DNA from: Punica granatum
Lineage: Eukaryota; Streptophyta; Magnoliopsida; Myrtales; Lythraceae
Assembly: GCF_007655135.1 (NCBI RefSeq)
Contig: NC_045133.1
Span: forward strand, 62,001 to 126,000
Direction of reading: 5' to 3'
DNA: 64,000 nucleotides
This document shows, piece after piece, positions 11,430 through 23,398 of the stretch. Every line of letters begins with the position of its first letter. The stretch's first letter is position 1. Under the pieces are notes generated by a model. That model was not told the origin of the DNA. It did not search any database and saw only the letters and a program-made list of their open reading frames with translations. A program made the translations under genes and the position numbers.

Positions 11430-13407
11430 ATGGAGGATGCGGTGCGTTCGGCTTCACTGGAAGATCATGAAGACCCTTCACCAGATGTTTCAGCTGCTAC
11501 TAAAGCCGGAGGGTGGAACTCCATTAAGTACATCCTCGGTAATCACGTATTTCAGCCCCGAATATCTGACCAGAAGTGGTGTCTGATCTGTAGAGTTCAG
11601 CTACCTTATTACACGTTCCCTCTGTTTGCAGGCAACGAGTCATTCGAGAAGCTGGCATCAATGAGCTTGATAGCCAACATAACCGTGTACCTCAACGCAA
11701 AGCACAATATGGGCGCTGTTGTGTTGGTCAATGTTGTCAACATATGGTCCGGTTCCTTGAACTTTGCTTCCCTTGGTGGCGCTTTCATCTCCGACACATA
11801 TCTTGGCCGGTTCCTGACCCTCCTCTTTGGCACCATGGCGTCTCTTCTGGTATAATTCTGTCATTTCGCCTTCTGTGATAGTTTCTACGTGGATAATCCT
11901 AATCGCGAATAACTGAAAGTTTCAGGACACCAGGGTATGGCCACCATGACACTGACTGCAGGCCTCACTCCGTTACGACCGCTGCAGTGCAATGGCCAAG
12001 TTGTCTGCACTCGGCCTCGGCAATGGCAGCTCGGAATCCTCTTTGCAGGCCTTGGGCTCCTAGCCCTCGGGGCATGAGGGATCAGGCCTTGCAACATAGC
12101 ATTTGGTGCCGACCAATTCGACACTACTACCGCCAAGGGCCGGGCGCAGCTTGAGCGCTTCTTCAACTGGTGGTACTTCTCATTCACTGTGGCCCTGCTG
12201 GTCGCCCTCACCAGCGTGGTCTATATCTAGACGAGTGTGAGTTGGGTCCTGGGGTCTGCAATCCCAACCCTCTGCCTTTGCCTATCGCTCTCCATCTTTT
12301 TGCTGGGTCGCAAGACTTATATATGCAAGAAGCCGCAAGGAAGTGTATTCTCGGACATAACAAGGGTACTCACTGCTGCAACCTTAAAGCACCGGCAGAA
12401 GCTCGGGTCCGGCTGCGAGGACCGCTTCTATGACCCTCCACTCAACGAGCCATGCCCTCCCAGCGCAAAGCTTGGTCAGAGCAATCGGTTCCGGTTCCTC
12501 GACAAGGCAGCTCTGGTAGTAGAACTGAGTGAACTTGATGCCCAAGGCAAGGCCAAGAGCAGTTGGAGACTATGCAGTGTCCAGCAAGTTGAGTGGCTCA
12601 AATGCTTGCTTCGGATCATCCCCGTGTGGGTCTCAGGAATTGGGTGCTTCATAGCAATGGACCAGCAGACCACGTTTGGTATCCTCCAGGCAATTCAGAT
12701 GGACAAGTCAATTGGTCCGCACTTCTCAATCCCTTCCGGGTGGATGACTATGACTTTGATGCTGGCCCTATCGATATGGATCTTCATCTATGAGCAAGTT
12801 TACATCCCTCAGGCTCGGAAAATAGCTGGCAAAGAGAAAATATTAATGATGAAGCAGAGGATCAAAACGGGAATCATAATGTCAATCTTGTGCATGTTAG
12901 TTGCAGGAATAGTAGAAAAATCACGCCGAGACTCGGCCCTCGGGAATGGGTCCTTCGCCTCTCCAATCACCGACTTCTTACTCCTGCCTCAGTTCATTCT
13001 GTCGGGAATGGTCGAAGCTTTCGCTGCAGTGCAATTATGGAATTCCTCACGACACAGATGCCGGAGAGCATGAGGACTGTTGCCGGGCCATCTTCTTTCT
13101 CAGTCTATCGATTGCTAGTTATATTGGGTCATTTCTTGTTAACATGATCCATAGTGTAACAGGTAAGAACAGGAACTCGCCCTGGCTAGGTGGCCACGAC
13201 CTTAACAAGAACAGGCTCGAGCGCTACGACTACATCATCGCCGCAATCAGTGCAATAAATTTAGTGTACTTCACTTTCTTCGCTAGCCACCACATTGAAC
13301 TGAGCAGTCCGAGCAGAAATACAGGAGAGGTGCAGCTACTGGACTCAATTTCTTGCCACTCAAGAAATCTTTCCGTGCGTAAACTAGATGACGTGGAGAG
13401 GACCTAA
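11430..13407 (+). pseudogene. NRT1/PTR (NPF2-type) transporter, broken copy
   Basis: Exon 1 is 11430-11538, exon 2 is 11632-11849 and exon 3 starts at 11934; the phases fit. The amino-terminal part reads as a normal NPF protein, with the ExxEK proton-coupling motif (ESFEK) in the first helix, then NIWSGS and a SDTYLGRF motif. In exon 3 there is an in-frame TGA at 12075-12077, just before the conserved GIRPCNIAFGADQF, and an in-frame TAG at 12228-12230. Near 13030 and 13087 the frame shifts twice, each explained by loss of one base. Downstream the MEFLTTQMPESMR motif and the last helices are still clear. Several residues recall NPF2.8, but the subgroup is uncertain. NPF proteins carry nitrate and various metabolites with protons. 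Four separate lesions argue for a pseudogene rather than one sequencing error. Confidence 0.82.
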
Positions 13408-13762
13408 ATCCATTTTCTTTGTAACGCATCATGTCATCCTAGTAAATAAATTCTCTTTCGAGTGTACTTTCCACAACAGCTCGTAAAAACCTCTGCAAAG
13501 TTACTTGTGCATTCAAATTACGAATCCTCAGCGGATACCGAGCAGATACCGGGACCTGAGATCCGCTAGGCCTCTAGAGTGTAAATTCCCAGCGACCGTC
13601 CACCAACCACCTAAACATGAGCAATAGAAGAAGCCCCGCCCAAATTGAACTAAATTCCAAATAATGCCTGGGAAGTGTTGTTGGTTGGGCCAATCAGATC
13701 ACTTAAATGTGCACAATATGTTTGTCTGAATAGGAGCTTTCCACCAAAAAAATATCTCCTTT

Positions 13763-13905
13763 CGAAATTGACGCTCCATTTGATTTCGCAGTTAAAATCA
13801 CAATAATTTTAACTTTAACTCGACACATTACATAATCATTTGTCATTTTCCATAATCAAAATCAAAATTACTTTAACTCCGAAACAAAACGCACCATAAT
13901 AATTC
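13763..13905. repeat. Short MITE-like repeat, 'TTTGGATT' family
   Basis: The stretch carries TTAACTTTAACTC and AATCAAAATCAAAAT blocks that recur at 25397-25650. It starts with a variant of CCGTTTGGATT and ends with a variant of its complement. No coding capacity is seen. It resembles a decayed copy of the same non-autonomous element. Confidence 0.5.
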
Positions 13906-13918
13906 CACAATAATGTTT

Positions 13919-15153
13919 CCCAAAATCTATTTCCCAAAGTACACTTATGTTATTTTCTTAATTATTCTTCCAGTCCATTAAACTTTTGATATGTTTCATT
14001 TAAATCCCTCTTGAAATAAGGTCTTCTATCTATTTATTAGCATGGATGAATTATTTACAAGTTTGTCATTATACATACTCTTAAATTATATAACCATGAA
14101 TCGAAATTTAAATTCTATGAAAAAAATATTAGAGCTTAAGCTTTGCGCTAATATTTAAATTTTAATCATATATGAAAAATATTTAATATTTTACTTATGA
14201 AATATTTAAAATATATTTAATAACAACCAACATATATGTTATTAGCTTAATTTCCATGCTAAGAGCCTTTCGTTAGTTTGATGAGTTGCTTGTTGGGAAT
14301 CTTCTATATAAGAATTTTAGGCATATGCTTAACCTTGATCGATCGTCATTGACTTCCCATCATCATTAAAGTAAAATAAAAATTACATGTCATTGAATCA
14401 TCTATAGGTACATATAATATACATTAAATATGCATTAAATGTATCAATTTAAATATTTAATATTATTTTCTATAAGGATTCATAAATTTTCTTTTAAATT
14501 TTTATAGAATACTTCGTATAAGGTTCTTGTGACTTTTCTACCTTGAATGATATACCTTTTCATAATATAAGTTCATGCTTTGAAAAATTTTAGAGAGAAA
14601 TTGTATGTAGGTTTTATACTTTTATTTTAGAATCGCTACATTTCACATCAATAATGTACTAATGAAGAATTTCTGGTGCATTAAAATTTTATTTATTTAT
14701 TTTTTTAGTTCACATTGTAGAAAAATTTAAGACGTTAGCAATTTCATTATAATCATCGAGGCTTGAATTTCCAAAAAAAAGTCAAAATTATATAATGTAA
14801 ACATTGATGGAAGAAGTTAAATCCAAAAATGCTCATTATGTATATCCATCTACTATCTAATCTAAATGAAAAATGGATAAATTTATTTTCATATATTTTA
14901 TATGTATCTTTTGTACGGATGAAAATCATTTGCTTAAAATCTAATAATTTTTGTCCATAAAATTTTAAGTTTGGGTCATGGTAATGAATTTAAGAATAAG
15001 TTTAATGACAATCTAACAAATAATTCATTTATGCTAATAAATAAGAGAGTTTATTTCAAAGGGATTTAAATGAAACAATTTAAAAAGTTAAGGGAATGGA
15101 ATAATAATTGAGAAAATAATGTAAGTCTACTTTGAGAAATAGATTTTAGGGAA
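13919..15153. mobile_element. Non-autonomous DNA transposon with terminal inverted repeats over 200 bp
   Basis: The left arm (about 13919-14140) starts CCCAAAATCTATTTC. The right arm (about 14930-15153) ends GAAATAGATTTTAGGG, its near complement. Aligned by eye, the arms stay similar over more than 200 bp, sharing blocks such as TTTCATTTAAATCCC and TATTTATTAGCAT. The interior of about 800 bp is AT-rich with no long open frame. Long terminal inverted repeats without transposase fit a Mutator-like non-autonomous element, but no clear target-site duplication was found. Confidence 0.7.
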
Positions 15154-16441
15154 GTCTATTGTGGGTATTTAGTATCGAAAAGAAGACTGCTTTGGTCTAA
15201 TTCTCCTTCATGAGATGGCCAATGATGGCCTGAGAAGACTTTATATTCTCTATGTGGAAGCAGAAAATTAGGTGGGGATTCCTGTTATTTTCTTCCCCGT
15301 CTTACCGGGGTCGATAACGACCCGAGACCTAACCGCGTTAATTTTCTTCATGCATTCCTTTCTTCTCTTAGAACAACTTAAAGAAAAGAAAAAAACGAAC
15401 GGCTTTTGATTCTAGAAGAAAGGGCATGTAAGTCGGAATTCAAGCCTAATCCTACATTTAGCTGTAATCCCGTTACTTACTTCGATCGGTTCTAACACTG
15501 CATAGTTCTCAGGTTCAACTCGTTGGTACCGTTCATGGTTTGTGCTCCTCGGATCCACCAGACCTGCAGCGTAGAAAAAATCTCCGCCCTGTCGGGGCTG
15601 TCATGGTCGGGTCGTCTTTATGGTGTGAACAAAGGCTTTGAATCCCGGGATTGATCGAGAAGGACACTTGGGCTGGCCCGCTGGGTCGTCCTTGACTAGT
15701 GGTTGCATCCGATCCGTGGTGCCGAGGGAATTTACCTTTTATCTCATTCAATTAAATTTAAGCAACAGCCCAACCACTTTTGGCTCGGACAGACTCATTA
15801 CGCCAAACCGCTCGAGTCTTACATTGCCAATCACAGTTCAGAAACTCGGGTGTCCTCGGCAGCCCGCCCGTAGGATTCACGGTTTTCTATGGTTTGATCA
15901 TTTGAAAGCAGTAAGTAACTACTCACATCTTGTCCTGAACTGAACTGGATGTTTGAACGAATGAGCAGAAGAATCCTTTGTTTTTTATCGTGTTGCCTGC
16001 TCCATTTTCATGTTTATCTTAATGTAAGTGGTCTGTCCTTTCGTGGTTTCACTCTAATGGGAGCCACTTGCATGGTGGTGGACTTTAGGTCATGGCTGAC
16101 GACCCACTGGTACCCACCACCCACCATTAGCAATCACGTGTACAATTTATTACACGAAACCAATTCAATAGATCAGATCCATCACACCGCATGTAAAGTA
16201 TAAACGTCAGTATAAGTGCACCTTTTGTGATTGGTTCTATACCTCCGTATTATACTAACAAATAATTTTCCGTGTGAAAAAGACACAATTAGTTAGTGTA
16301 GGTTGACTCAGGCGGGTTGGTTTACTACCACAATTATTTTCCCAGAGAGAGCAGCCTCTGGAAAAAGGGCAGAGGCTCAGGCAGTCAGTCTGGTGGAAGA
16401 GAATCTAGAGAAAGAGAAGCTGCGGATAAGAAAGAGAAGCC

Positions 16442-18789
16442 ATGGGAAAGGAAGAGCTGAAGGAGAAGAAGAAGGTGACTGATGATGCAGCAGCTGAAAC
16501 TAATGGGACAGAGATCAATGGCAGAGCAATGGGGGTGGTTGCTTCTGCTGCAGATGAGCCTAAGCCCAACTACAGAGGATGGAGAGCCATGCCCTTCATC
16601 ATCGGTCAGTACAAATACCCGTATTCCATTTCCGGATCAAATCTGCCGCAATCCCAGCTTCTCCCCCGTCTTCTGCTCTCGGCGTACTGTATTCTACGGC
16701 GTTGTTCGGTTTCTGGATTTTCATTACATGACAGTTTCTTGTCTTCAATTTTGTTTTTTTCTCACTTTTCTGTAATTTTCAGGGAATGAGACATTTGAGA
16801 AGCTCGGAGCGATCGGGACATTAGCGAACCTGTTGATCTACCTGACCAAGGTGTTCAACCTGAAGAGCATTACGGCAGCAAACATCCTTAACATCTTCAA
16901 CGGCACCACGAACTTCGCCACCTTGCTTGGAGCCTTCCTCTGCGACACCTACTTCGGCCGCTTCAAGACGCTCGCCTTCTGTACTATCGCATCTTACATG
17001 GTAAGTACGAGTATTTTCACGAGGAATTCTTGCTCTTGATATCGAATGTTAAAAGCATTGCTGTACGCTGCAACAGAAGACAACATAAACGGACTCTAAT
17101 TTTACATGATGTCGTCTGCTTCCGTTGTTCGTTTTTTGGCAAAAGGGGCTGCAAGCAATACAGTTGACGGCGGCGATCAAGAGCCTTCATCCTCCTCACT
17201 GTGGAAATAGCAGCACTTGCGTCGGCCCCACGAAAGGTCAAATGGCTTTCCTGATAATGGGGTTTGGTATGTTGATCACTGGAGCTGCCGGTATTCGACC
17301 GTGCAACTTAGCCTTTGGCGCCGATCAGTTCAATCCTGAGACGGAGTCAGGAAAGAGAGGGATCAATAGCTTCTTCAACTGGTATTTCTTCACCTTCACT
17401 TTCGCACAAATGGTTTCCCTCACGCTGATCGTCTACATCCAGTCAAATGTGAGCTGGGCCATTGGGCTGGCTATCCCTGCCATCCTCATGCTTGTATCAT
17501 GTGCAATCTTCTTCTCGGGTTCGAAGATTTATGTCCGTGTGAAAGCCACGGGAAGTCCCATGACGAGTGTTGTGCAAGTGATCGTAGCTGCCATCAGGAA
17601 GGCCCGGCTGACACGACACGAGCAATCGTGGCAATCTCTTTATAGTTACATACCGGCAAAGTCAATAAACTCGAAACTTCCCTATACAGATCAGTTCAGG
17701 TACTATCAACTGATTCAACTTGATTTTTCTGATTTTCTGGTTTTGAAAAACAATTAACATAGAGAACTGAACATGTAGAATTGCATACACGACGTGATCA
17801 ATTGCAAAAAAGATCTTCTGCAATGCAATCTAACATGTTATGTTTCCGTGGGAGAAAATAATGAAAAACTGGATTATGTTCATGCTGTCAGATTCCTCGA
17901 TAAAGCGGCGATCGTGACCCCACAAGATCAGATAAATGTAGAAGGGTCACCTGTCAACCCGTGGCGGCTGTGCAGCATGCAACAAGTCGAAGAAGTGAAA
18001 TGCCTCATGAGAGTAATTCCTATATGGGCATCGGCAATGATTTACTACATAGCAATAGTTCAGCAAAACACCTACGCAATCTTCCAGGCGACCCAAGCCA
18101 ATAGGCGGCTCGGGACCACAAACTTCAAGATCCCAGCAGCATCCTACGTTGTCTTCCTGATGCTGAGCCTCACAATTTTCATACCCATCTATGATCGCGT
18201 CCTTGTGCCATTTCTCCGAAGGCTGACCGGCAAGGAAGGTGGGATCACGGTTCTCCAGAGGATGGGGATTGGGTTATCCTTAGCTATACTCACAATGCTG
18301 GTCTCAGGCTTTGTGGAATCCCGACGGAGACATATTGCCCTTACAAGACCGACACTCGGGATGGAACCGAGAAGGGGCGAGATCTCTTCCATGTCGGCGT
18401 TGTGGTTGGTCCCGCAGTTCGCACTCGCTGGCTTAACTGAGGCATTTGCCAATATTGGGCAGGTCGAGTTTTACTACAAGCAGTTCCCCGAGAACATGAG
18501 GAGCATCGCCGGGTCGCTGTACTACTGCGGGATGGCGGGCGCAAACTACCTGAGCAGCCTCCTGATAACGATCGTCCACAACAAGACTGGAAACGGTAAA
18601 GGCGGGAATTGGCTGCAGGAAGATCTCAACAAGGGCAAGCTGGACTACTACTACTATCTCATTGCTGCAATTGGCATGGTGAACTTAGGGTACTTCCTGG
18701 TGTGTGCTAGGTGGTATCAGTACAAGGTAACAGCAGAGGTTAAAGATGACTCCGAGACGGAGCAACCCGGAAAATGCATGACTCCATAG
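16442..18789 (+). CDS. NPF2: NRT1/PTR family transporter, NPF2 (GTR-like) clade
   Basis: Exons are 16442-16604, 16783-17000, 17146-17699 and 17892-18789, phase-consistent, 1,833 nt in all (610 aa, the usual NPF length). The N-terminal 45 residues are hydrophilic and charged, then comes [16 protein letters not shown] with the ExxEK motif that couples transport to protons. Also seen are [29 protein letters not shown], a long cytosolic loop, and the C-terminal [13 protein letters not shown] with the final helices. About twelve membrane helices are expected. The sequence groups by eye with NPF2.9-2.11 (glucosinolate transporters GTR in Brassicales); outside that order these carriers move nitrate or other metabolites, so the substrate is not known. 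It sits at the plasma membrane by family. Flanked by a broken copy on each side, it is the one intact member of the array. Confidence 0.92.
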
Positions 18790-20998
18790 TGAAGTTAGAT
18801 CAGGCAGCCATTATTGGATAGCGTTAAATAGTCATAGGTTATGGAACTATAGAGATCGACTCTATATAACATATATCAATGCAAGGAGAGTAATAGAAAT
18901 AACATTTTTCTGCGCTTATCAACGAGAAAACTATAAGATGAACTCTGTAACTAAAAACAGCAGAAAGGCTCGAAAGAACTATGAAATTGCTGCCCGGTTG
19001 ACATAGGTCCAGCGATCTTTACACTCATTCTCCCACTGTGACATAGACACTTCCAGTTACGAAGAAACACTACATAAAGCAATCTTACGATAATTTTTGG
19101 AGGAAACTTATCTGCATCAGTAAGCCAAAAGCTTATGATGGATTGGGTAATCAACCTTGGCCCGATATAGGCTGAGCTATGTCTGGCTTAAGACTTCAAA
19201 GGGCAGATACAGATTTCGTGTAGATGGTTTAGTTTAGCCAGATATCGCCTCGCTGTTCAACCTTTCAGGCTGTCCCGAGAGTATAAATTTCCAATACCAT
19301 CACCTCAGTCGGGGTCTCGTCTAATCCACAATCTCCTCCATCAACATTTCGATGCTGTTCCCTACACAGGCCAAAACAGGAGTCTTATGCGCATGAGAAT
19401 CAAATCTGAAAGGACCAGTTTTCTGGTTCCGTTCTCAGCCAGCTCAGTCCGTGTTCATATCCGACCTTTTTTGCCCAGATGGGGTAGACATGTATCCTGG
19501 TAAGGCCCGTGGCAAAAAGCTAAGCTGAAAGCATAGACCTCGTTTCAGTTCGATTCCTGCAGTATCCAGCATATGATCCTGTCTTGAAGACCAAAACATA
19601 AACAACACTCTTCACCTTGTCTAGATAAATCTCAGTATAGTTGGAATCACCAATGATCGAAAAGGGAGGGCCAAGATAGCATCTCCATTTTCCATTAGCC
19701 AATTCATCAATTGCAAATATGCGGGACTCATGGGGGCTAATGAACAAATATTAGGATCTAATTTTCTTTGGTCAGATGAACACCTTCAACGTCAAACATA
19801 GCCAACTGACAGAGACACAAACCAAACCCACGAACCAGTGTGCGGACTGCTCTAAGCTTAGCCGTGGATTCATCGCTGAGCTGATTGCAAAATTAGCAGC
19901 CAAATTTCCTCAGAAAGTTAAGCCGTGGCTTGCGGGTGTGATGCAAAATAAGTGGCATGGCATCGGCTAAACTGAAGTATAATGCTAATCAACTGAAAAG
20001 TACATACTTAGGAGATACATAACAAACAATTTATCAAAGAGAGCAGATGAGTTCTTTGACTGCTCGTTGCATTAAAGTCTGCGGAGGAACTTCACCTTTG
20101 TGTCATTTGAAACAGTCCAACCACTTTTGACTTCAGAGGAAACATACACCGAAGCTCGATCCTACTTGCTGGAGCTACGGAACACTGTCAATCACAGTTC
20201 AGAAACTCCGGTATACCTGGCAGGCCCCCTTCACGGTCCTTTTTTTTTTTTTTTAAATGTTTTGACTAAAAGCAGTAACTGCGCATCATTTCTTGTTATG
20301 AAAGTAGTGACGTCGAACGAGTATGGATCATCATGGGAGGGATTTGGGACGGTTAGATCTTTCCCATCCCCAAACCCGTTGGGAATGATCAATTTCAAAC
20401 CCTTTCCAAACAATCTTCTTCCTCTATTTTTAAAATTTTTTATAAATAAATTTTTTTAATAATTATATTTTGGCCGAATTTTTATAATATTGTAATATTT
20501 TTTAATATTTAATACATTTTCATATTTGTAGGACATGGGTATTTTGTTCTTTTTATATGAAGGATAATTTCGTACTTTTGTTTTAATCATCTCTATCTAT
20601 TCTCTTATATCAAATTTCATAATTATAATTTTCAAATTCACTATTATGTCCAACCAAATAAATAAATTTATATGTAAACATAATTTTATTACATAATAAT
20701 TCCTATTATCTACTCATTGCATTCCATTCATGACTAATTCCATTACATTGAACCAAAAGTAACATAAATGTACATGTCCTGTCAGTCTTTCACTCCAATG
20801 GATTGGAGAACTACTTGCACGGTGGTGGACTAAGACTTTAGCATGGCGGGTTACGGCCCAGTGGTTACTGAAATGCAAACATGTGAAATTTTGAAATGAC
20901 ACGACCGTATAATCTAAAACATTTGGTTGCAAAATATCGTTTGCTGCAATCCAATATGTTCATTTTCCCAGAACATCAGATAATGCTCATCTTGTTAG
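18790..20998. repeat. 3' flank of the NPF2 gene, copied downstream
   Basis: After the NPF2 stop comes about 2.2 kb without an intact gene. Segments at 19520-19990 resemble 22270-22740: shared pieces include CATAGACCT, ATCCTGTCTTGAAG, CATCAATTGCAAAT and a common GCAAAATAAGTGGCA. A minus-strand open frame at 19520-19747 has a counterpart in the second copy, in broken frames, so both may descend from one ancient exon of unknown identity. A stretch at 20100-20860 matches 15740-16120, the upstream flank of the intact gene. Confidence 0.7.
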
Positions 20999-21872
20999 AT
21001 TCCTCGATGATGTGGCCATCACGACTCCGGGAGATCAGATAAATGTAGAACGGATTGCCTGTCAACCCGCGACAGCTCTGCAGTGTGCAGCTAGCGAAAA
21101 AGTGAAAGACCTCATGAGAATGATTCCTATATGGGTGTCAATGACAATCTACCCCATCGCGATAGTTCAGCAGCAAAAGTATGCAATCTTCCTGGCGACC
21201 CATGCAGACAGGCGGCTAGGGAAGAGCTTCAATATCCCACTACGTTGTTTCTAATGATGGGCCTCACGATCTTCATACCCATCTATGACCGCTCATTCCA
21301 TTCCTCCGGATGCTGACCAGCAAGGAAGGCGGGAAATTCGGGATCACAGTTTCTCCAAACGGGTTCTCCTTCGCCATACTCAAGATGCCCGTCTCGGGGT
21401 TCGAGGAATCCTGGCGGTGACATATTGCCCTGACAAGAACGACACTCGGAGTTGAACTGAGAAGGAGAGAGATGTCTTCCATGTCAGCATTGTGGTTGGT
21501 TCCCCAGTTTGCACTGGCGGGGCTAACTGAAGGATTCGCCAAGATTGGGCAGGTCGAGTTTACCTACAAGCAGTTCCCTGAGCACATGAGGAGCATTGCT
21601 GGGTCTCTGTTCTACCACGGGATTGCAGGAGCGAACTACCTGAGCAGCCTCCTGATAACGATCGTCCACAAGACGACCAGTAACAGTAAAACTGGGAATT
21701 GGCTGCCAGAGGATCTCAACATGGACAAGCTGGACCACTACTATCTCGTTGCTGCAATATGTGCAATGAACTAGGGTACTTCCTGGTTTGTGCCAAGTGG
21801 TATCCATACAAAGGAATGGCAGAGATTTCAGACGACACCAAGATGAAGCAACTCGGAAAAATTACTGCATAG
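20999..21872 (+). pseudogene. NPF2 pseudogene, last exon only
   Basis: The sequence corresponds to exon 4 of the intact NPF2 gene at 17892-18789, starting at the same splice border (after an AG at 20997-20998) and ending at a stop at 21870-21872. Exons 1-3 are missing. The first part reads RFLDDVAITTPGDQINVE. The frame shifts after the FNIP segment near 21240 and again before 21470, then continues cleanly ([16 protein letters not shown], the YKQFPEHMRS motif), and finally meets a TAG after a frame break near 21770. The preceding 120 bases match the end of intron 3 of the intact copy. It is the truncated product of a local tandem duplication and cannot encode a transporter. Confidence 0.88.
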
Positions 21873-23398
21873 CGAAGTTACATCCAGTAACCATTGCCGG
21901 ATAGCCTTAAATAGTTGTAGATTACGAACCTATGGCAATGAAATCTATCTAGGATCTTTGTAAGGTGGGTAATGGACATATAACATGCTCTGGGCCTGAG
22001 AAAACTGTATAATCGAGGCACGAACAAACTATGACAGTGCTGCAATGTCAATATACATCCACTCGTTTTCTAGGTTCACATCTCATCTTATCCCAATGAC
22101 ATTTGAGATAGTTGCTCATAATAACTAGCCGTGCAGAAGGTTGCTCACTTTCCTGGCTAAGACCTGAACCAGTTTTCTGGTTCGACTTTCATTCCAGCCT
22201 TATTCACGCTCCTTTCTGACCACTTCAACCAGATGGGGGGAAGACATGTAGCCAGTAAAGTTCGTGGCAAAAACCTAAAATGAAGGCATAGACCTGCTTG
22301 GTTCCTGCAATAACTACACCACATCATCCTGTCTTGAAGGCCAAACGTGAATGACACACTACCCATTGTCTAAATAGACCACAACGTAGAAAGTTTCTCG
22401 ATTAGTATCACTAATGCATGAAAAAGACGGGCCAATATAGCACCTAAAGCATTCCATTCACACTCGAGAATTAGCCTTCTTAGTATACTCATCAATTGCA
22501 AATCTGCAGCGCACATAGGGGTCAAAAACAGATATAGCTCACTTTCAAATACTTCGTCTGTCAAAGACACGAACCAAAGCCCACAAACAGTGCTCCTGCT
22601 GTTCTAAGCAGTGGATTTAGCTGCTGACTGCAAAATTGGGGCTGGCAGCCAAAATTTCCCGAGAAATTTAAGCCAAGGCTTGCAGATATAAATGCAAAAT
22701 AAGTGGCAGCAGCTAAACTGAAATGTAACACTAATTAACTGAAAAAGTTCGTAATGCAACTCAACACTTGTAACAAAGGCTTATAAGAAAAGCACTTTTG
22801 TAACAAAGGCTTATGAAAAAAGAACACTTGAAACGAAGAAAACGAAGAGACACATAATAAATAATTTACCAAAGATAGCCAATGAGTACCTCACCATAGG
22901 GTAATTATTGAGTTCACAGGCTGCTCAGAGATAATACAAATGGAATGGCTAAATGCTGTATGATTCAATAAATATTGAGAACGAGCAAACCATCGAGCAC
23001 GACATATAGAGCAGTTAAAATTGTCAGTACATAGCTGATAGCTCGACATTTATGCAACAACAAAAATAATATTGTTTCCAAGCTTCGAAACTATACGCGA
23101 AAAGCAAAATGGACAATTGAATTCGGTAGACATTCTCAAGTCTTAACTACTTTTTGTTAGACCTGTGAAACAATCCGACCCAGACAATTTTCATCGCCAC
23201 AAGCAGTCCAGATGATGCTGCATCCAATGAGAAAATTAGCAGCATACTGACACCACAGCCGACTTCACCCTAAAAAATTCCTAGTATTCACACTCCTCAA
23301 TAATTTAAGCATCCCGTATTTACATTCCACATAACAGGAATATCTAACAGGGTTAACGTGTTCACTACTGACTCAAAACTCCATAATGAGATAGTTTA
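21873..23398. other. Spacer with the duplicated 3' flank, upstream of the DnaJ 3' end
   Basis: The part 21880-22870 is the second copy of the NPF2 3' flank, diverged and with small gaps. A direct repeat of about 35 bp around 'CTTTTGTAACAAAGGCTTAT' occurs twice at 22760-22825. From 22870 on no gene is visible; the last few hundred bases would be the 3' UTR of the DnaJ gene. Confidence 0.5.

Larger units (their letters stand above)
13408..16441. other. Spacer between NPF copies, transposon-rich
   Basis: The spacer contains a small inverted-repeat element near 13763-13905 and a large one at 13919-15153, described separately. The part 15290-15950 has several short open frames without recognisable domains. 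From about 15740 to 16120 the sequence resembles 20100-20860, a mark of the tandem duplication. The stretch 16330-16441 is GA-rich leader sequence just before the NPF2 start codon. Confidence 0.6.

Noticed and set aside
12237..13073. An independent intact transporter gene
   Set aside because: It is the middle and end of the broken NPF copy, beginning after the second stop; it lacks the N-terminal helices.
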